64,000 bases of DNA. Origin: Asterias rubens (lineage: Eukaryota; Echinodermata; Asteroidea; Forcipulatida; Asteriidae). The position numbers were made by a program, and so were the translations under genes. The stretch is taken from positions 11,905,036-11,969,035 of the forward strand of contig NC_047073.1 in assembly GCF_902459465.1 (NCBI RefSeq), written 5' to 3'. Below are positions 52,201 to 61,844 of this stretch, in pieces. The notes under the pieces were generated by a model. The model searched no databases, had not been told where the DNA came from, and saw only the letters and a program-made list of their open reading frames with translations. Position 1 is the first letter of the stretch, and each line of letters begins with the position of its first letter.

Positions 52201-53072
52201 ATTCAAAAATTGCAAGCTGTGTATCAAAGAGGAAGACTTCCAGTTTGTATGGACTGTGCAAGTCACAGGCATAGTAAAAAAAAAAGTTAAAAAAATTTGA
52301 ACGAAGAATAGATACTTCCATGAAATCAAATGTATTTGATAAATTTCTAGTAAAACAACTACCGCTAGCAACTCCTTATAAATAGAATTTCAATTATTAT
52401 GAAACACAAATAATTTAAAACCAAATTTGGATAAGGATGCTTCTTTTTTAGAGACCCCCTTATTTGCTAATCTTGCCCGAATTTGTGTGATAACTGCATA
52501 GTAGTAGTAGTAGTGGTAGTAGTAGTATTAAGTTCTTTTTATCTTCAAGTACGCGCTAATCCTCCAATCAGAATCGCAGAATGGAGTGGTGATAAAAACC
52601 TATATTGCACGGCTAATACCACTACCTGCGTCTTGTGTGTTCTATGTCACTTGCCAAGTTTGCTTGAAGATAAATATGTTATCACACGCGCGCTCGTGGA
52701 AATTCGGAAAATAAAGCACGTCTGCATCCAACTCGGCCTTTGGCGCATTTCACAATAACCGTCTCAATGCGCCGACATTTAGTGCTCTGGTCGTTGGGCC
52801 AAGGTTTATTGATAACATGAATGTAAGTAGGGCAACATTCTTAATTGGTTTACAAGTAAGCAAAAATTTAGGTCAAGTCCTATTCTTAGGTTTTCTATTT
52901 TGAGATTTAATATTAATATTTGAGAGTTAAAAATGACATCCATATGTATAATATGTTTCTCTCTATTGATTTGTTTTTATTACAGCCCGGTAAGAAGTAT
53001 CAGGCTGAACGCAAGAAGCAAAGCAAACGGTTCGGGAAGGCAAAGAGACAACAGATGAAGTCAAAGAGGTGA
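41076..53072 (+). CDS. EBNA1BP2: rRNA-processing protein EBP2 (EBNA1-binding protein 2 homolog)
   Basis: Nucleolar scaffold protein for 27S pre-rRNA processing and 60S subunit assembly. Coding exons: 41076-41180, 43402-43485, 44474-44655, 45491-45614, 46461-46550, 47396-47471, 47856-47961, 51231-51390, 52986-53072. The 1014 nt give 337 aa; human is about 306. All junctions are GT-AG and in frame. The start codon follows TTCAAG. Residues 1-35 are acidic. The conserved core runs about 36-230, with the diagnostic MTFYRQ and KRPEDYFAEMAK stretches (about 122-160), then a Lys-rich helical segment. The C-terminus is basic (GKKYQAERKKQ...), as expected for nucleolar targeting. The eighth exon can end at any of four donors in a 39-bp repeat (51390, 51429, 51468, 51507), adding 13, 26 or 39 residues in frame. 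Intron 7 holds a Mutator-like element. CFAP144 is convergent. Confidence 0.95.
41464..41632. repeat. Foldback element in EBNA1BP2 intron 1
   Basis: Arms such as ACATACACGGAACCACGAAG and CTTCGTGGTTCCGTGTATGT, plus GGGTACCAGTAT and ATACTGGTACCC, pair over about 75 bp each side. Confidence 0.92.
41936..41982. repeat. Single arm of the hairpin element at 60560
   Basis: GACGATAGCCGGACGAAACC and ATAGTTCTAGGAGTAG match the right arm of 60560-60622. Confidence 0.6.
42403..42640. repeat. Inverted-repeat region
   Basis: TTGCGATAATGTAATCCTCC at the left and GGAGGAGAGTTTACATTATC at the right are inverted; GCGATAACGTAACCCTCCTC at 42450 repeats the left block. Confidence 0.5.
43010..43352 (-). repeat. 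tRNA-Ser-like SINE, type 2, antisense, near full length
   Basis: The reversed head CGACCGGGATTCGAACCCAC ... CTTAACCACTCGGCCATGAC is at the right. The tail and body to the left (CCTGGTCATGGGGCCAATAA, CGCAGGTACCCATTTATA) match 48009-48310. It ends about 50 bp before EBNA1BP2 exon 2. Confidence 0.85.
43719..43861. repeat. Hairpin MITE with GGAGACTTTC ends
   Basis: ATAGGAGACTTTCCAACGCT faces GAAAGTCTCCCAT; inner arms GCAGCAGAC and ACCGGGTAAATTTCCATTGT face ACAATGGATTTACCCGGTAA and GTCTGCTGC. A relative lies at 46826-46950. Confidence 0.85.
44060..44440. repeat. Family A-related MITE, diverged subfamily
   Basis: Starts AAAACACTGGACACCTTTGG and ends CCAATAGTGTAAAATGCCTT; centre GGCTTCAGGCCTGAGGTCTT. 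It ends about 35 bp before EBNA1BP2 exon 3. Confidence 0.8.
44704..45170 (+). repeat. Degenerate minisatellite, about 30-55 bp unit
   Basis: ACCAAAAGTACCAATCAAGG and GTAAACATG recur about ten times in EBNA1BP2 intron 3. Confidence 0.85.
45175..45375 (+). repeat. tRNA-derived SINE, type 1
   Basis: Head ACTGGTTGGTAAGACACTGC, B box GTGGGTTCGAATCCCACC, body GTGCAAACACACATCTG, tail TTTAAACATCTATTAAC. A second tail fragment follows at 45415-45475. Confidence 0.85.
45714..45957. repeat. MITE with TTCAGACA ends
   Basis: GTTCAGACACAGTACTAAAG faces CAGTGCTGTCTGAACAC. Inner sequence has CGTTTATCTTTATGTGTGTG without a clear partner. Confidence 0.65.
46200..46236. repeat. Poly(T) tract
   Basis: About 27 consecutive T in EBNA1BP2 intron 4. 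Confidence 0.85.
46826..46950. repeat. Hairpin MITE with CAATAGG ends
   Basis: CAATAGGGATATTTAGGACG faces CGTTCCAAATATCCTATTGG; related to 43719-43861. Confidence 0.75.
47115..47290 (+). repeat. Family C repeat
   Basis: GGGCATCAATGCATTTTCTC, GGCACAAAGGCAATGACCAG and GCAATCGCCTTCGTTGCCTC, ending GTGAAGTATCAGGTCTG. Confidence 0.85.
47628..47803. repeat. Hairpin MITE with CCAAGTCACACAGG ends
   Basis: CCAAGTCACACAGGCCCGGC faces GGGCCTGTGTGATTTGG; inner arms include ATTGGTTGAATGAGCGTGGG without exact partner. Confidence 0.8.
48009..48310 (+). repeat. tRNA-Ser-like SINE, type 2
   Basis: The head GTGTCATGGCCGAGTGGTTA with B box GGGTTCGGATCCCAGTCG is at tRNA spacing with a long variable arm. The body includes TAAATGGGTACCTGTGAGGG and GGCCCAGTGACCAGGGGTAA. 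The fused body argues against a working tRNA. Confidence 0.85.
48380..48569. mobile_element. pogo/Tigger-like MITE
   Basis: Starts CAGTCGACTCTCGTTATA and ends TTATAACGAGAGTTGACTG, with TA on each side. CAGT termini and TA duplication fit the Tc1/mariner-pogo superfamily. No transposase inside. Confidence 0.85.
48599..51129. mobile_element. Non-autonomous Mutator-like element with long inverted ends
   Basis: About 145 bp at the left (from AGTCTTGGTTCCAAGACCAA) recurs inverted at the right (to TTGGTCTTGGAACCAAGACT). Both include CAACCAACGTTCCGATTATG / CATAATCGGAACGTTGGTTG and GAACGCTAG. The host sequence CAAATTACT occurs on both sides (48590-48598 and 51131-51139), a 9-10 bp target duplication. 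Long TIRs plus that duplication are typical of Mutator-like elements. No transposase frame is present; the interior holds a tandem array (49420-50110). Confidence 0.8.
49420..50110. repeat. Complex tandem array inside the Mutator-like element
   Basis: Blocks TATCTTGGAACGTAAGCGTA, GTAGCTGCGTA, GCTTGACTCGGG(A/C)TTGAAAGCG and CTTTTGATATTATAGCGTAA alternate in repeating order, giving higher-order units of about 150-190 bp made of shorter ones. Minus-strand open frames here are by-products. Confidence 0.88.
51352..51507 (+). repeat. Four-copy 39-bp repeat at an exon-intron border
   Basis: Unit AGGAGAATACGAGAACAAGG plus ACCTAATATATACAAGGTA is repeated without a mismatch. Each copy ends AAG|GT, so a splice donor is present in every unit (GTAAGG three times, then GTAACT). 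It is the 3' end of EBNA1BP2 exon 8. Confidence 0.95.
51560..51840. repeat. Family E repeat
   Basis: GTTTGCGTTGACACCATGTG, CTTGCCAGGTAGAGTTTGG and AGAACTGTCTTGC match the other family E copies, in the last EBNA1BP2 intron. Confidence 0.65.
51845..52480. other. EBNA1BP2 last intron, no element assigned
   Basis: AT-rich; short frames on both strands without domains. Confidence 0.35.
52499..52530. repeat. (AGT)n microsatellite
   Basis: About ten AGT units with one GGT interruption. Confidence 0.85.
52740..52805 (-). repeat. Type 2 SINE tail fragment, antisense
   Basis: GCGCATTTCACAATAACCGT and GTGCTCTGGTCGTTGGGCCA match the tail part of 43010-43352. Confidence 0.65.
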
Positions 53073-53147
53073 AACGTATAAGATATAGATTGGACCCTCA
53101 GGACGTTACTGGCTGTATTAACTTCATCTACAGAGTGCATTGACTCA

Positions 53148-53617
53148 TTAAAGGCCCTGGACAACTTCGGTAATTGTCAAAGTTCTTAGATCGATCTTAA
53201 CTTCAAATCAATCTTAATTGCTAGGCAAAGTGTGATGTCACAATACAAATCACTATGGTGACACTGAAAACTCAACTTAAGACTAATCTTTTTGCTTTGT
53301 GAAATCAGATGCAGTATTCTCACCTGGTGTATCCCAACAAATGCATTAAATAAAAAATCTGTGAACATTTCGACTCAATTGGTCTTTGAAGTTGCCAGAG
53401 ATAAATAAAAGAAAAAATCCTTGTTTCTCAAAAAAAGGCTTCAGTCCTGAAGTCTTCAAATATTTGAGCGAGAAATTACCTCTTTCTTAAAACTTCAGAG
53501 AGAACTACTTCTAAAAATGTTTTATATTATCAATAACTCTCCATTGCCTGCTACAAAGTTAGTTTTTATGCAAAACAATTATTTTGAGTAATTACCAATA
53601 GTGTCCAGTGCCTTTAA
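53148..53617. repeat. Family A-related MITE, diverged, with internal insertion
   Basis: Starts AAAGGCCCTGGACAACTTCG and ends CAATAGTGTCCAGTGCCTTT. About 100 extra bases lie after the first 40 (53188-53300). An AATAAA at 53349-53354 inside the element could serve as the EBNA1BP2 poly(A) signal. Confidence 0.75.
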
Positions 53618-53619
53618 GC

Positions 53620-54670
53620 AAGACCTTGATGCAAGATACCTCAATTACTGTCAAAGATGGATGGTAGAGATGCGGTAGTGATGTATTTTTAAAGGATATG
53701 TACACCCTTGACATGTACCACTTGTCTTCTTCAGTAGCATGGAAGCGCCAAGCAGCAGCAATGTTCACCTTTTTTAGATGCAAAAATATCATGTTTATAC
53801 CATGAATGAATAACTTTCGTTTCCTATGTAAACAAAACTATTTCTTAGGCCCTTTTCAAAACCTTGGCTTCAGCTTTGGATTCGGTTTCGGGCTCCATCC
53901 TCTCGTCGAAGCCCTGAGTGCGTACGGAGAGCATGCGCACTTGTCAAAACAACCGCCTTAAATAAACGAGTACAGTTTCTTGTTTTATTCCAGACATTTT
54001 GACTGCAGGGAATGAGATATCGTTGTTTTTATGGTCAATTGACACTACAAAATTGAAGGTTTTTTAATTTTGTGCACACTTGTATTGGTACATATATGTT
54101 TGTTTCAATTTGCAAATGAAAATAAGATTCAGGATGCGTCATATTGGGAGTCGATGTTTCCCATGTGTTATACAGAATAGTGCACATTTTAGGCAATGCA
54201 ACGATGACATGCTTAATACCAAATGGCAAGCGTCAGACAGTAGCTCAGGCCTTCCAGTGTTGGTTTCTTATGTCAGATAATTTCTGGGTAAATTGAGGGT
54301 GTTTTTTTTTTCCATTTCAAAGTCTCAAAGGCATACTATGTACGGATGTGAATACAGTGTACATGAATTATGGAGGACCAACAACGCAATTTTCCAATTT
54401 TTTGATAGTAGAAAATGAGAATTTACTTTCAAGTAAAACCATTTTTTCAAAATCTTCATTTTCTGCTAGCAGAAATTTGGAATTTACTTTTTGAGCTGTG
54501 GGACGTTGATCCAAGGGTCAATACATAAACCGGCTCAGGATTCTAATTCACTGTAGGCTAAAATTGACCATGTCCTTAACCCTCTAGAGTGAGTGAGGGA
54601 CCATAGCAGCCACAGGTGGCTTGTACAAAAATGACCATAGTGGCCACAAACTACTGCTTCTTCCATTCAC
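53620..54670. other. Intergenic DNA 3' of EBNA1BP2
   Basis: No gene. Inverted ATTTTCTGCTAGCAG-type blocks occur near 54405-54480 (AGTAGAAAATGAGAATTTAC facing TTTTCTGCTAGCAGAAATTT). Confidence 0.4.
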
Positions 54671-54672
54671 GT

Positions 54673-54862
54673 AAAGCCCGGTTCATACTTTCTGCGAATG
54701 CGAAGCGAAATTTGACGTGAATGTGACGTCACAACCCTCCTTTCTCAAAGATATTCGCAAGTGAGTTGAGCGGAGTTCAACTGCTGCAAAATTTTCGTTG
54801 CTAATTTGTGACGTCTACATTCGTACCGCACTCACATTCGCAGGAAGTCTGAACCAGGCTTA
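54673..54862. repeat. MITE with AAGCCCGGTTCA ends
   Basis: AAGCCCGGTTCATACTTTCT and GCGAATG at the left face CATTCGC and AGTCTGAACCAGGCTT at the right; TAA flanks both sides. Confidence 0.85.
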
Positions 54863-54869
54863 AAGGGTC

Positions 54870-56600
54870 CATGTCCAGATATGAAACTTTCGAATGTAAT
54901 ATGCTAACCCAAAATATTGACCCAAAACTAAATTTTTTGTTTTGTGTTATTTCAGTGTTTAAACTCTTATATTTTGTTTGGTCTTTTTTCAATCAATCAA
55001 TTTTTAGTGTTTCCCAAAATTCTCACAATGATTAGCTGTAACTTAATCCACAAGATTTTGTGTTGTGAAGTCATATAGTATGATAATAATACTTTAATCT
55101 TTGTTTTATAATATTTTGAAGTTTATTGAAACAAACACAAATTGGAGGTATTTTTACAAATAATGCTTTAAAAATGTACAATAAGAGCTTAAAACATTTT
55201 CACATATACCATGGAGAAAAGGAAAATAGACTTGCATACATTGTACATGTATAGCTCACATAGCCTTGCTTTTTTAGATGATGGAATGTGTCATTTACAG
55301 AGTACACATTCCATTGCATAGTGTGCCGTAATTGGCCCTTTATCAGCCTTGGAAGGAAAGATAGTGAATGTACATGTTCATGATGTGAACAGCAACTAAC
55401 AAACTGAATCTGGTGAAACTCTAGCAATGCTTTCAATTTCCATTGATCTTGATGCTTTGCTGCTGCATTAAAACAATTTGATTACGAAATTTTGAAAAGT
55501 TTGTTTTTTCTTATTTCATATTTTTTAACTAAATGCGTTCCTTTAATTGTTCATTCATAAATTCTGTAGACAGTTTCGCTACCTCTATTGGTGGAGAGCG
55601 GGTCACGTGGGGGTGTTTAAACGATTGATAATGACCAGCTGGAGCTAACCGGCTGGCTTCCGGGTGTCGGGCAGGTAAAGATTATCACGGGGAACGCAAT
55701 TCATAGCTATTAGTAACAGCGCGTAATCTATTTTTAAGCGTGCGTTCAGACAACCCACGCGTAACAGACTCTTCACAAAATTTTGAAACAAAATACATGT
55801 ATTTCAAACCTCAAATTTTCAATTGTAAAGTGTCTATAATTGTATTTTTATAATGTTTTTTAACAAAAGGGCATTTATGAATGGGAATAAGAGTAGTGAC
55901 TCATTCTTAAACGTCCGTTTAAAACCTTCCAGGGTCTTTGCCGTGCAATAAAGGCCCTCGCCTTCAGCTCGGGTCTTTATCACACGTCAACGACCCTGTT
56001 GGTTTATAAACGGCTGCTACTCTTTTACTAGTGCACGTCTATCCCCCTCGGGCCTGTGAGTGACTAGAAGAGGGACCCATTTCCCTGAAGCCAGTCCCTC
56101 TTTTGGTCACCCAAAGTCCCTCATTGCCAGTCCATATGCAATATAAGGATGTATTCCAGACAGTTTGTCTAGGGCTAGACCTGATTTTTTAATTTATTTT
56201 TTTTTTTTTTGGGGGGGGGACAACTTTTTTGCGTATTGTAGTGATGCAAGAATTTGTTAAGCTGGGTCAAGTGCTGTACGAGTACTTTTGTGAAATACTT
56301 TGTTGACAGGAACCCATAAATCATTTAACGGATACACCTACTTACTGACCGCAATGATGACATCTTGAAATATGGTTGTACCTTCCAACAATTTTATTTA
56401 CAAATTTATACAACAGAATTATATCTCCCTTTATACATAGATGCTTATTATTGCTTTAGTCATAGTTTGCGTGCTGCTAAGTATTAGAACTGAAAATGTG
56501 TTGGTGAAACCTAGTGCATCTACAGTTCCAAAGAATGCTGGTATTAAATACTGATGCCCTTTATACAGAGAAGGTCAAAACAGAGAAGTTCGCTGATTCA
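54870..56600. other. Intergenic DNA between EBNA1BP2 and CFAP144
   Basis: 55600-55660 shares GGTCACGTG-containing blocks with 21390-21430. 55870-56040 has GGGTCTTTGCCGTGCAATAA and related blocks typical of dispersed repeats. A poly(T)-poly(G) tract is at 56198-56220. No gene seen. Confidence 0.4.
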
Positions 56601-56611
56601 CTTTAATACAG

Positions 56612-56745
56612 GCCTGCATTTCATCTTTAAGGAGGCAAGGCCATTTTCATTTTGAAAAGAGCACTTCCATTGGAAAATCTTCAAGTCTATGAGGAACTTT
56701 TTAAGGGATAAATGCCATGGCCTCCATGAAATTCCAGGCCTGCAC
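56612..56745 (+). repeat. Family D repeat
   Basis: GCCTGCATTTCATCTTTAAG and GCAAGGCCATTTTCATTTTG, ending CATGAAATTCCAGGCCTG. Confidence 0.75.
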
Positions 56746-57040
56746 TAAAAAGCCAACTAGTCCCTTGCATACGATGGCACAAGCTAAAAAATTCCCTTAA
56801 ATGCGGTCAATGAAGATTAATCATTGGCAAGTACTGTACATGTGTGCACCTTTTCATTTTTATGCAATTGGCCTATTTGCATAAGTCTGTTAGTGCATTG
56901 TGCATAATAATATATTGCGCTTCTATAAGCATAGAAAACAGTATCCATGTAGTATAGTATAGTATTATATAGTTTATAGTGCAGTACTATGAACATGTAC
57001 ATGTAGTCACTTAATGCATTATGAGGCAGTGATAAGTAAT

Positions 57041-57283
57041 GGGTGCGTTCGTTTAGCTTCCCTGGGTCGACCCCGGTCTGCCCCGGTACATTCGAATAGC
57101 TTTGACGGGGCTCACCCGGGTCAGCCCCCAGTGCCTCGCTTGTGGAGTGGGTCACTTGGGGGTGACCTGAGGTGCATGCCGTCACCACGAGAGGGCGAGT
57201 GTGATCGTTCAATTAGCTCTTGTCAGGAGCTCACCTGAGTGAGTACCGCAGGGACGACCCAGGGAAGCTAAACGAACGCATCC
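57041..57283. repeat. GC-rich MITE with GGGTGCGTTCG ends
   Basis: GGGTGCGTTCGTTTAGCTTC and CCTGGGTCG at the left face CGACCCAGG and GAAGCTAAACGAACGCATCC at the right. Confidence 0.9.
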
Positions 57284-57299
57284 ATTATGTTGACTCCAG

Positions 57300-57800
57300 T
57301 CTGGGACTGGCTAAATAATCGTTTTACAACTGGAACGGCGTTATTGCAAGAGGACAGCAAAACAGAAATGAGATTCTGTACTTCAGAGTAAACTCTTTTT
57401 AACCAGAACCGCTTCTTTATGGTGGTCTTTTTGACAAGAGCCAACTGTACATATCATTCATCAGCGATTGAGATAATTGATATAACTAAGGATATATTAA
57501 AAAATGCTAAACAAATGCTTGACAACAACTTCAAGGTAAAAAAAATAATAATCTTTACAAACCAGGTGGTGCCCCTATACTGTATAGGTAAGTGATAGTG
57601 TTACATTCTTACTACATTATGTAAGATTGTAGACCGGTGGAAAAGTTAGGTACTGCTTTTTGACAGCAAAGGAGAAATTAAGGAACAAGTTTGATGGCAT
57701 TTCCAGAATTCATTGGAACAACCCAGCCCATATCATCCCACAGTACTTGAATCAACCATCCGGACTCATTGATTATCAGTATTAAAGAAAAGTTAAAAAT
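57300..57800. other. Short intergenic region 3' of CFAP144
   Basis: No gene or clear repeat; TTTTTAACCAGAACCGCTTC near 57396 is reminiscent of pogo-like MITE interiors. Confidence 0.35.
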
Positions 57801-57809
57801 AAAAACATT

Positions 57810-57815
57810 TTTATT
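57810..57815 (-). terminator. CFAP144: Polyadenylation signal of CFAP144
   Basis: AATAAA on the minus strand begins 11 nt after the TAG stop codon (57827-57829), followed by a T-rich stretch. If used, the 3' UTR is only about 30 nt. Confidence 0.5.
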
Positions 57816-57826
57816 AAAGAAAAGAA

Positions 57827-60800
57827 CTATTGAAGGTTTTCTTGCTGCTCCTTCTGCCTCCAAGCTTCATCCATGTATTTTGTGATTTCAGAGTTTTGTC
57901 TCGGAAAGTGAAGTCTGCGATCCTCTCGGTCCTGAGGAAGCTGCAAAGAAAAAACAGCAATAGAGCAAAATACATTGTTAATAATCGTTAACATTTATAG
58001 CACACTCTAAGGTGGGCAAGGAAAGATGAGCTTTAACAAGTAAAATTGAGACTGTTTTCTTTCAGATTGCTGGACACAATTCCAGAAAGTGTGTACAGTA
58101 AATAAACCTTGTCACAATCAGGTTAAGGTCTTATGTATGGGGAGTAGCATGCCTAGCCTGCAGATTGTGAATGGAAAGTTTACACCAAATACTCTCAGAA
58201 CTTCTTATTTTTGTTTAGATCATTCTACTTCAAAATAACGATATTCAGGCAGTGGACACTATTGGTAATTACTCAAAATAATTATTAGCATAAAACCTTT
58301 CTTGGTGACGAGTAATGGGGAGAGGTTGATGGTATAAAACATTGTGAGAAACAGCTCCCTCTGAAGTGCCATATTTTTCTGAGAAAGAAGTAGTTTTCAG
58401 AATTTGAGGTCTCGAAATCAACCATCTAAACGCACACAACTTCGTGTGACAAGGGTGTTTTCTTCTTTCATTCTTATCTCGCAATTTTGATGATCGATTG
58501 AGCTCAAATTTTCACAGGTTAGTTATTTTATGCGTATGTTGAGATACGCCAACTGTGAAGGCTATTCTTTGACAATTACCAATAGTGTCCACTGCCTTTA
58601 AACTGAGCATTGAGTTGCAGATAAACATGGTTCTATTCTTTTACAAACGACAACAATGGGCCAAGCTGGAAATTTCAGCGTGTGCTGTAACTCGCATTAA
58701 ATTGAAGGTTCTTCTGGGAAAGTTGACTTACCAGTGGTCTATGATTCCAACCTATTTCTTGGGCTTCAGTCTGTGGAAATTCAAACTTTTTAACCGGCTC
58801 CTGGTAAGACCTCTTGATGATGCGCAGAAAGTGATCTGGAGGTAAATCAAACCAACACATTAAAAACACTGAAACACTATTGGTAATTGTCAAAAACTTA
58901 GTCTTCACAGTTTGTGTATTCATCTCAACATATATTATATGCATAAATAACAAACCTCAGTCGGTCGTCGAAGTTGCCAGATATTTATGAAAGCAAAAAA
59001 AAAAAACCTTGTCGCACCATGGTCACACGAAGTTGTGTGCTTTCAGATGTTTGATGTCGAGAACTCAAGGTCGTGGAAAATAACTTCTTTCTCAAAAACT
59101 ACGTTACTTCAGAGGGAGCTGTTTCTCACAATGTTTTATACTATCAACCTCTCCCCATTACTCATAATCAAGAAAGGTTTTATAATAATAATTATTTTGA
59201 GTGATTACCAATAGTGTCCACTGCCTTTAATAACTTTTAAAAGCTGTAGGGGATTACAGTATACATCCAAATTGGATAATACTCGGGTCTGGAATATCAT
59301 TGTTGAAAGGGCAAGGCCATTTTTATTTTAAAAAAGAGCACTTGCATTTGAAAATTTGAAAGGCTGTGTGAAACTTTTAGAGGAGGGGCACCAAGGCCAA
59401 CCTTTAGTCTCTAGAACAAGTTGTATTTTTAACTGAAAAAGTTTTTTTTTTACCCCAAATTAGTAAAAACTAGAAGTGTCCGCCATGTTGTATTTGAACT
59501 TTTCTTGGACGATACCACTATACTGCTAGGGTAACTAACTAATTAAGGGTAAACAAAGCACAACTTTTTTTGACTGTTAAAAATACAACTTTTTTAACAG
59601 ATAAAGATCAAATATGACTTTTCCATATGTATTTAATCTGGTTCATTTGTGTTCAATTGTTGTTTTTATGTCATTTAATTTGTTTGTTAGTTGTCTTCAA
59701 AATGGTCACTCAACATTCAATTATATACACATAATGAATGTTTATGAGTGCAATGGTGCGAATAATGTTCATGAGTTGAAAGATGGAATGTTCTATTCAA
59801 CGAGGCGGAGCCGAGTTGAATGGAACATTCCAGCTTTCAACGAATGAACATATTCGCACCATTGCACGAATGAAAAACATTCATTATTTGTTTTATATAA
59901 CATCCAAGTAGATCTTTGTCATTTTGATTGAAAGATACAACTTTCAAAACAAACAAAGCGTAGGCCTACAATTTTTAATTGTAGAAGCCGAATGCTAGAA
60001 ATTTTACTTATTTTTATGCCTTGCAGTAACACCTGCTGCGTTACCAAAGGCACGCGCACGCAGTGATGTTTTTACTCAGCTTTTTCGTTCCATCCGAAAG
60101 TACCATTGCACGCTGCCAGCGTGCAATGGTACTTTTCGGATGGAACGAAAAAGCACGGTGAGTGACTCAGCGTGCAATGGTACATTTATTTGCTACCACG
60201 TGACGGACATCCCTCCAATCAAATGGCGAGGATCTGCTTGGGTGTTATATAATAATTATTATCCTATGATTTATTATTATCCTATGATTAAGCTTACCAT
60301 CCTCTTCACCATCTGCTGAATCATGTAGCGAGTTGGGCTTCCCTGTTAATGTGTACACTGTGTAGAAGAAGGGTGGAATACATTATAACAAAATGAATTC
60401 AACTTATTATTCACAGCCATACAACAAATACCGCCTCCCACAGCAGCTACAGTTTAATTGTGTTCTTCAAAGAAATAGGAAACAGGATTTTGCGAAAGCA
60501 TCAAATTTGATTTTATTAAATTGGCATAATGTCTAGTACTCCAGTCCTAGAAGAACACCCTAGAACTATGCCATTTCGTTCCGCTATCGTAGACGATAGC
60601 GGAATGAAACCGTATAGTTCTAGGAGTAGATGTCTAGACACTTTGTGTATTAAACACTTATCCTGCAGCCGATTTCAAGAAACGCTAGGACTAATCCTAA
60701 CTCGAGTTGGGATGAGTAACTGGTTATTATAGGATGGGTTCAATGCATCCTTCCTACGTACTTCGATACGGATCTGAAGCCGTCCTAAGTCCTTCGATTA

Positions 60801-61230
60801 ATCCCAAGTTAGGAAGAGTTTGGTGAAATCGACGGCTGGGCACTTTTGGTTACCTTGACAAAATAAGTTGATATTTATTTTGTTTTGAGATAGATATTTT
60901 ATTTAAAAAGTTTATGTGAACTTTTATTAAGAAATATTGGATGAATGGAAAATGACTAACACTAGCTCTGGTCTAGTCTTGCCCTGAAGTTAATATTATA
61001 GTCATAGATATGGTGTAATATAAAACTACTACAAAATTAAGCTTATTTGAAAGAAGTTAAAAACTAAAGCCTTCAAATTTGTACTTACTTTTCTTGAATG
61101 GGTTAATGCTGTAGTTTGTGTACAACTTCTGAGTTTGATTCTCTTTCCTGATGGTTTCACAGAGTATGGCATTTTGATGGACGATGTTGGTCGGTTCTTT
61201 CTGACCGGCGGCTGCAGCAGCTTGTGCCAT
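57827..61230 (-). CDS. CFAP144: Cilia- and flagella-associated protein 144 (FAM183 family)
   Basis: Small microtubule inner protein of motile cilia, found inside the axonemal doublets. Exons: 61089-61230, 60298-60357, 58732-58835, 57827-57940; 420 nt, 139 aa, close to the family length of about 134-138, all GT-AG and in frame. The start is the ATG at 61228-61230; the frame upstream has no earlier ATG. After an Ala-rich N-terminus come the family blocks: VHQNAILCETIRKE (17-30), KLYTNYSINPFKK (35-47), YTLTGKP (49-55), FPQTEAQEIGW (about 87-97) and REDRRLHFPRQ (about 107-117). No signal peptide or membrane segment. The C-terminal half is less conserved. Two family A copies and four hairpin elements lie in or beside its introns. 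EBNA1BP2 is convergent 4.8 kb away, as I recall it is in human. The family call is firm. Confidence 0.93.
58249..58602. repeat. Family A MITE
   Basis: CAGGCAGTGGACACTATTGG ... CCAATAGTGTCCACTGCCTT, complete except for a shortened centre; in the last CFAP144 intron. Confidence 0.92.
58862..59231. repeat. Family A MITE
   Basis: Left end shortened (CACTGAAACACTATTGGTAA), right end complete. It begins 27 bp from the acceptor side of CFAP144 exon 3. Confidence 0.9.
59285..59410 (+). repeat. Family D repeat
   Basis: GGTCTGGAATATCATTGTTG, GGGCAAGGCCATTTTTATTT and GAGGGGCACCAAGGCC. Confidence 0.7.
59732..59886. repeat. 155-bp palindromic element
   Basis: TAATGAATGTTTATGAGTGC pairs with the right end GAATGAAAAACATTCATTA. 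GCAATGGTGCGAATAATGTTC pairs with GAACATATTCGCACCATTGC, and GGAATGTTCTATTCAAC with GTTGAATGGAACATTCC. Confidence 0.92.
60079..60154. repeat. 76-bp near-perfect palindrome
   Basis: GCTTTTTCGTTCCATCCGAA / TTCGGATGGAACGAAAAAGC and AGTACCATTGCACGCTG / CAGCGTGCAATGGTACT. A third arm copy (CAGCGTGCAATGGTACA) follows at 60168-60184. Confidence 0.93.
60560..60622. repeat. 63-bp palindrome
   Basis: CTAGAACTATGCCATTTCGT pairs with ATGAAACCGTATAGTTCTAG, and CCGCTATCGT with ACGATAGCGG, around a 1-bp centre. Confidence 0.92.
60665..60838. repeat. MITE with CAGCCGATTTCA ends
   Basis: CAGCCGATTTCAAGAAACGC at the left faces TTTGGTGAAATCGACGGCTG at the right; inner TAGGACTAATCC blocks also recur. Confidence 0.88.
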
Positions 61231-61840
61231 GGTTGTTTTCTTCAATAATTCAGTTACTAAATATATTAATTGTACTTAATAACTCTGACTAAATGTCGTC
61301 GAACCTACAAATTTTAATAGGAAGAGCTGAATTTGTTTGGCCGCCGTCTGTTGTTGTCCGTTGTTGGCACCGTTCTGTTGGGTTCGGGGGCCGGCCGGTT
61401 TGTTGCTCTTGCATGCTGTGTACACACACATTTCCCGTTCACTAAGTAACACACGCACTGTGCTGTGGTTGTAACGAGGTACCAAAAATAAACAATGGTT
61501 GCTAGGGCCGGGATCTTGCTACATTGCAACATGCATCAGATAAACAGACCCCGCGTGCGCTCACAGTACACATGGGATCGCATTGGGACCAAGCTCTCGC
61601 ATCAAGCGATCATAATCATCAGAATAGCTAAACGTTTTTTAATGAATTTTTCCCCTTTTGCTGCTTTTCAGCTGCTACCTATAAATGAAATTGAACGTTT
61701 TGTGCGAACGCATTTTCCACAAGTTATAGTGACCAGAAATCCACTACTAGCCACCACGCGCCTGCACCATGGATATCCCGATAGTGGAGTTTGTGTGCAG
61801 TACCATACAGATACAGATACAGATACAGAAAGCAGATTAA
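61231..61840. other. Upstream of CFAP144; unassigned open frame
   Basis: The CFAP144 promoter should lie here. A plus-strand frame from 61495 runs 147 codons, but its last part lies in the palindrome cluster. It ends in a low-complexity (GATACA)n stretch at 61806-61830 and has no domain. Confidence 0.35.
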
Positions 61841-61844
61841 TTAG

